This document shows positions 58,497 through 64,000 of a DNA stretch of 64,000 bases, piece by piece. The translations under genes were made by a program, and so were the position numbers. The DNA comes from Macrostomum hystrix (taxonomy: Eukaryota; Platyhelminthes; Macrostomidae). How positions within the stretch are numbered: position 1 is the stretch's first letter; every line of letters begins with the position of its first letter. Below the pieces are notes generated by a model, which searched no databases, was not told the origin of the DNA, and worked only from the letters and a program-made list of their open reading frames with translations. Where the stretch lies: positions 4,600,001 through 4,664,000 of the forward strand of contig CATNEN010000039.1 in NCBI GenBank assembly GCA_950097015.1, given 5' to 3'.

Positions 58497-58664
58497 TAGC
58501 CAGGTCGGCAGCAGCAGCAGCAGCAGTCGGAACTGCCTGACAGTCAGGCGAGGCACCTTGGCCCGGATGGCCAGCGCAGATTATCCGCCGAGTTCGTCAG
58601 CCGAAGCGGCGGCCGCCTCAGCGGTGCTGCACTCTGCCACCAGGGCGAGAAGTCTTCGTCACCA
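58433..58664 (+). CDS. Candidate exon with a polyAla tract, same unrecognised gene
   Basis: Follows TTTTTTAG with a second CAG directly after (TAGCAG, a tandem acceptor). Phase 1 entry fits the polyQ exon at 50929-51031. It encodes EGDQQQPSPT, about 12 Ala, SQVGSSSSSS, then RNCLTVRRGTLARMASADY and an Ala-rich end, leaving in phase 2 at CA|GTGAGT. The clean borders and basic RRGTLARM block support an exon. No family recognised. Confidence 0.5.
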
Positions 58665-59910
58665 GTGAGTCTGCTGTTGAGAACGTTGAGAATATTGAGC
58701 TCAGACGAATATAGGAAAACGGCAGGCAGATGATCTTAAACAACGAGTAGGTTGAGAGATATTGGAAGTGTCTTTGAAATCAGTACAGGGGTTACAGATT
58801 TCCGCATAGAGGTCTCATATGACCTTGAAATCGGTAGAGAGGTGTCAGAGATGACCTTGACATCGGTAGAGGTGGCCTTGAAATCGGTAGAGAGGTGTCA
58901 GAGATGACCTTAAACTGTGTACTTCTGTAGATAAATTCTGCACAAACGCATTGTATTTCAAATTTTTTCAACCGCCATCGCCATCGCCGCCAAAACGCGA
59001 CAGACTACTCCAGGTTTGCTTTTGCAGTAGTAGCATGAGAACATGCATTGGATTTTTTAAATTTAGGTAAAAATCAATACTATGCACATAATATTGGGAA
59101 TTCTGTCTGTTTAACTGGTAGCAGTTAACATCTCAATCGTGAAAAAACTTCCCTGTCTGCTTAGAGTCATTATTCCTCCACGCAGATCAATTAAGGAACG
59201 GACAACAGGGTTAAATTATTCATCAATAATAGGACAGCAGAATGGGACTTCACTGTCCGAACTGCAGCCCCGTCAGGTTTGATTTAGTAGAAAATATTTT
59301 CCGAGCTGTAGTTCACGCAGCGACGTTAAAAATGAAACCAGCCAGCCTATATGTATAGAAAAAGCTGTAACTCACATAAAAGTGCGGCGAATTCATGACG
59401 ATTCTCGGAGTATGTTATAAGCAAAGCCACTAATGCCTCAACGGGTTGGCGATCGCATTAGGGACCGACCAATCCTGGTCCTCTTCCCAGCTCCCCGGTC
59501 TTCCCTTTCTGCCAACCAGATTGGCAAAATTCTATCACTGTTGAAACTATTCATTTCACGCTGCACCTCCCTCTCTGTCCTACCCCTCCTGCCCAATGGC
59601 TGCTTCCCTCACTTACACCCACCCCCAGCATCCACGCAGCTCCATCTTGAAGGCGCTCATTTACACCAGCAGGTCTGAAGTACTGCACGCTGTGCAGGAG
59701 AGCATTGGCGACTAGGAGGAGACAGAGAGTGCAAGGGGACTAGCTAATTAATTTCTAGGCCGGAGCCAATTCCGCTCCGTTTCCCCATCCTTCATTCTTC
59801 CCATTGAAATCCACCTACGCGAAAATAGAATTCATTGCTGGCTCTCATTCTCGGTTTCATAAGCAGTTGAGCAGATAGATTCTAGCTAGGCAAGGCAGAG
59901 GATCATTTTT
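58665..59910. other. Intronic or intergenic stretch
   Basis: Short repeats of GAAATCGGTAGAGAGGTGTC near 58.79-58.91 kb; otherwise nothing recognised. Confidence 0.35.
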
Positions 59911-59955
59911 ATGCCAGCTCCAATGCGAAGGCAGGCAGGCAACAATGGCGGCGGC

Positions 59956-59999
<44 letters not shown>

Positions 60000-60134
60000 A
60001 GGGTCGCCGAACCTGTCTCTGATTGATAGAAAAGTGCCACGAGGCAGCATTTGCAGGAAGTCGCTGCGAGCCGAAGACTCAGGTGGCAAGGCCACGGTCG
60101 ACTCAACCAAGGTGGTCATCAGCGCTGCCTGCTG
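59911..60134 (+). CDS. Candidate exon with a polyGly tract
   Basis: ATG CCA at 59911 opens a frame MPAPMRRQAGNN, about 17 Gly, then AGSPNLSLIDRKVPRGSI, CRKSLRAEDSGGKATVDS and TKVVISAAC, ending at TG|GTGAGT. The post-Gly part looks like real protein. It does not join in phase to the exon at 58433 through any acceptor I can see, so it is either an alternative first exon or follows an unseen exon. Confidence 0.42.
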
Positions 60135-60224
60135 GTGAGTCCTGTCTACTCATTCGTCACTTTATTGTCACTCTTTCATCGCTGAGATCTTCAGGTGTGA
60201 TGGATGCTATCTCCTTAGTGAATG

Positions 60225-60606
60225 ACCAGACTCTATAAGTGAATGACCAGATTCTAAAAGCGAATGACCAGATTCTTTAAATGAATAACCAGATTCTATA
60301 AGTGAATGACCAGAATCTATAAGTGAATGACCAGATTCTAAAAGCGAATGACCAGATTCTTTAAATGAATGATCAGACTCTATAAGCGAATGACCAGATT
60401 CTTTAAATGAATGATCAGACTCTATAAGTCAATGACCAGATTCTAAAAGCGAATGACCAGATTCTTTAAATGAATAACCAGATTCTATAAGCGAATGACC
60501 AGACTCTATAAGTGAATGACCAGATTCTTAAAATGAATAACCAGATTCTATAAGTGAATGACCAGATTCTATAAGCGAATGACCAGATTCTGTAATTGAA
60601 TGACCA
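60225..60606. repeat. 21-bp minisatellite
   Basis: About 18 copies of a 21-bp unit with core GAATGACCAGATTCTATAAG; variants AAAAGC and TTAAAT recur in order. Confidence 0.94.
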
Positions 60607-60975
60607 GGTCAGTTGGTGTCTCTAATCCATATCCGGGTATTCATTCTGGCATTTCCGCATCAAAATCTGGGGTCAGTGAGGGTTCTTAGAATCGCGAGGC
60701 CATCTAGCTTTGCTGGGCACAATAGAAGGGCATTCATCAGGCGGGCACTGCGGGATGGCAGACGGGAAGGGGAAGGAACGAGTGGGAGCGGAAGGTGGAT
60801 GTGGATTCACGGGCAGCCTGAACTCGCGCCGAACACATTGGCAAGTATTGTACGCATTGGTCCGGCCGTTGTTGCCCTTCAACTGATGCTGCGGGAGGTT
60901 GCGAATGCACTTGGGCACGCAAGCCGAACAGTTTGAAGAACGAGCAGCGCAGCGGATGGAAATTTATTATAATAT

Positions 60976-61902
60976 CTCTCCCCAATTCTACCCTTCAGCT
61001 CACTCTCCGATTCTACCCCTCAGCTCACTCTCCGATTCTCCCCCTCAGCTCACTCTCCGATTCTACCCCTCAGCTCACTCTCCGATTCTACCCCTCAGCT
61101 CACTCTCCGATTCTACCCCTCAGCTCACTCTCCGATTCTACCCCTCAGCTCACTCTCCGATTCTACCCCTCAGCTCACTCTCCGATTCTCCTCCTCAGCT
61201 CACTCTCCGATTCCCTCCTCCTCAGCTCACTCTCAGATTCTACCCCTCAGCTCACTCTCAGATTCTCCCCCTCAGCTCACTCTCCGATTCTCCCCCTCAG
61301 CTCACTCTCCGATTCTACCCCTCAGCTCACTCTCCGATTCTACCCCTCAGCTCACTCTCCGATTCTACCCCTCAGCTCACTCTCCGATTCTACCCCTCAG
61401 CTCACTCTCCGATTCTCCTCCTCAGCTCACTCTCCGATTCCCTCCTCCTCAGCTCACTCTCAGATTCTACCCCTCAGCTCACTCTCCGATTCTACCCCTC
61501 AGCTCACTCTCCGATTCTACCCCTCAGCTCACTCTCCGATTCTACCCCTCAGCTCACTCTCCAATTCTACCCCTCAGCTCACTCTCCGATTCTACCCCTC
61601 AGCTCACTCTCCGATTCTACCCCTCAGCTCACTCTCCGATTCTACCCCTCAGCTCACTCTCCGATTCTACCCCTCAGCTCACTCCCCAATTCTACCCCTC
61701 AGCTCACTCTCCGATTCTACCCCTCAGCTCACTCTCCGATTCTCCCCCTCAGCTCACTCTCCGATTCTCCTCCTCAGCTCACTCTCCGATTCCCTCCTCC
61801 TCAGCTCACTCTCCGATTCTACCCCTCAGCTCACTCTCCAATTCTACCCCTCAGCTCACTCTCCGATTCTACCCCTCAGCTCACTCTCCGATTCTACCCC
61901 TC
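60976..61902 (+). repeat. 25-bp minisatellite with acceptor-like units
   Basis: About 37 copies of a 25-bp unit including CCGATTCTACCCCTCAG, then CTCACTCT. Each contains a pyrimidine tract followed by CAG, resembling a 3' splice site. A further TTTTCCAG lies just beyond (61924). Confidence 0.95.
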
Positions 61903-62337
61903 TTGGCCCTTGTCGCTTTTCCAGCAGCTCGGGAACAGCAGCTCGAGAGCTTGGGAAATATTCATGGTCCCGATGCCGCCCCTGAAATCAAGCTTATTGA
62001 GTCTCCCGTCGGTGATTTTCTGAACGAAGCGCGCATTGCGCCAATCCCAATGGGAATAATCCATTTCATCCGCATCCGTTTAGCATTCCTCTCCCCTCCC
62101 CCTACCCTCCGCTGCTCAGAATTTACCTGAGTCACGTGAGCAGGTTAGAAAATACCTGGAAACCAAAATTCCATAAAAAATACCTTAAGGGTGAAAGAGA
62201 CTGATAGAGAGTAAGGGACAGATCATGTGTGTGTGTGAGCCATTGTAACCAAGCGAGTCCGTCACGCTAATCGGCCCAGATTTTCAATGCCCAGATCGGA
62301 TAGGCTTAAAAATTGGTGACAAATTGTGACAGTTAAC

Positions 62338-62340
<3 letters not shown>

Positions 62341-62382
<42 letters not shown>
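62341..62382. repeat. (TGC)14 trinucleotide repeat
   Basis: Fourteen perfect repeats. On the minus strand an open frame reads it as polyAla; on the plus strand no exon context is clear. Confidence 0.95.
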
Positions 62383-62481
62383 GTCTATAGCTAGGCCATT
62401 GGAAAGTGCCACTGAGAATTGATTTTGACTGATCGCGCGCATTTGGCCAGGAGGCTCGAAGGAGAGAATGCGAGCTGAGGC

Positions 62482-63490
62482 ATGTGGAATGAGACCGGGA
62501 GCTGGTTGAGCAGTGCCGCGCCGAGTCGGAGGTCTGGGAGCAGCCCGCATGTTGTCAGGCCGTCCCGAATGAATAATGGCCTACCCACGCCAGAGCCCGC
62601 TGCGATGGAGGAAGAATTGCAGAGGGATTTGAGCATGCGGGATCCTGGCAGTCAGAAATGGGATGCGCCGGCAGGATGTCGCCTCTCTTCTCCCTTCCCC
62701 CCGCAGCTGGTTTGGGATGGGGATCTGTTGTGTTTAGATGAAAGGGGCAGGGACCAACTGACAATGGCATGTTGCTCCACCTGTTGCACTGTTGGGGGAG
62801 GGCTGCTCCTGCTGCAGTGTTTCCCCTGTCTGCCTGCATTTCTTTGTTAGCAACTAGAAACTCAGGGCAGAAGCAGCTCAAGACGGTGGCAGAGCAGTTA
62901 GCAACAGCCGCTGTGTCATTTCCACAGAAGCAGAAATCCTTTATGACTGCGAAATATTTTAAGGTCCTTCACACAGCTTTGGCTGCACAGCTCAGTTGAA
63001 GTGTATATTTAATTTGCATATCTTCTCAATGCATCTAACACACTTCGCTGTGTAAGTCAGGCACTTGCCGATGCTAAGCTTCTCTCTCTGATTCAGCTTC
63101 GGCCTCTTGAAGTATTGGGGCTGCACTGAGGTGGTGAATTTTTCTAGCAAACAGAAAATCGTCCGCTTGCTTATATCGATTCGTCGACATCGGGCAGTCT
63201 TCCCTAACGAGACCCCTACTGCCGCTGCGCTGACCGACCAGATTTCTCTGCCGAGATTAGAGTAGGGGCGATGCAGAATTCTAGAAATTATTTATCCGAG
63301 CAGCTGGGCCTGGGCTCTGACATGCCAGTTGACGGCTGCAGCGCCATGCGCTATCGCGAATCGCCCGAGATTCGGCTATCGGCTATAGAAAAGGGCGGGC
63401 AGGCAACCTGTACAACAGGGAGTTCAAGTTGGGAGCAGCAAAAGATGGTCAGCCGACGGTCAGGAATACTCAAAGAGGATCCTATTACGG
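62482..63490. other. Region with unassigned open frames
   Basis: Plus-strand stretches such as MNNGLPTPEPAAMEEELQ (from 62570) and a frame from 63271 look weakly protein-like, but no splice chain or family supports them. Confidence 0.25.
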
Positions 63491-63494
63491 TTAG

Positions 63495-63960
63495 GGAGGC
63501 TTAGAGTAAATCGAAGACGTCAAAGAGGATTAGGGAGGGTCAGGGAGGGTCAGGGAGGGTCAGAGTAGGCCAAGGAGGTTAGAGAGGAGTGGGGAGGGTC
63601 AGGGAGGGTCAGAAAGGGTCTGAGTGGGTCAGAGAAGAGTCAGAGTGGGTCAGAGTGGGTCAAGGAGAGTCATAGTAGATCAATGAGGTCAGGGAGGATT
63701 GGGGAGGGTCAGGGAGGATCAGAAAGGGTCTGAGTGGGTCAGAGTGGGTCATAGAGAGTAATAGTAGGTCAGAGAGGGTCAGGGAGGGTCAGGGAGGGTC
63801 AGGGAGGGTCAGAGTGGGACAGAGCGGGTCGGAGCAGATCAAGGAGGTCAGGAAGAATTGGGGAGGGTCAGTAAGTGTTAAGGAGGGTTAGAGAAGATTA
63901 GTGAGGGTTTGGGAGGGTCAGAGGGTCACGGTGAGTCAGTAAGTGAGGCCAGGGAGAGTC
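63495..63960. repeat. GGGAGGGTCA minisatellite at the right edge
   Basis: Degenerate 10-bp units GGGAGGGTCA and AGAGTGGGTC on the plus strand, purine-rich with G-runs. Confidence 0.92.
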
Positions 63961-64000
63961 GGAAAAAATTGATCTAAAAAAACTAAAAATCAGTCTCAAT

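Overview
This window is eukaryotic, almost certainly invertebrate animal DNA. It holds spliced genes with GT-AG introns, animal-type orthologues (ATG4, TMEM214, adiponectin receptor, F-actin capping protein beta), tRNA-derived SINEs, a LINE and a KDZ-type DNA transposon. The species cannot be fixed from sequence alone; a flatworm or other lophotrochozoan with minisatellite-rich introns is my best guess. By hand tally about 20 of the 64 kb is tandem minisatellite, much of it inside introns of conserved genes. Most long open frames here are repeats read through, not genes.

Layout. 0.3-2.7 kb (minus): a complete six-exon ATG4 cysteine protease (388 aa). 5.3-9.0 kb (minus): a complete seven-exon TMEM214 orthologue (674 aa). 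10.1-28.3 kb: one 18,164-bp DNA transposon with 963-bp terminal inverted repeats and a 7-8 bp target duplication. It carries a multi-exon KDZ (Kyakuja-Dileera-Zisupton) transposase on the plus strand and, facing it, an unrecognised seven-exon gene on the minus strand. Inside the transposase introns sit a MITE and a 5'-truncated LINE with a 14-bp target duplication and an open RT frame. 28.9-29.2 kb (plus): a candidate small secreted peptide. 30.3-37.1 kb (plus): an adiponectin receptor/PAQR gene (404 aa) with four minisatellite-bearing introns. 38.5-43.9 kb (plus): the capping protein beta subunit (309 aa); its first intron is about 94 copies of a 35-bp unit that copies the exon 1 end together with its 5' splice site. 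44-64 kb: mostly minisatellites, with a few plus-strand exons (polyQ, polyA, polyG) of an unrecognised gene that may run off the right edge.

The host genes are independent housekeeping or signalling genes and show no sign of an operon. The most novel material is (1) the large KDZ element with its uncharacterised companion gene, and (2) minisatellites that appear to have grown from an exon/intron junction and so present dozens of splice-site copies to the spliceosome. Exon models were built by hand from splice consensus, reading-frame phase and recalled family sequences; no alignment was run.
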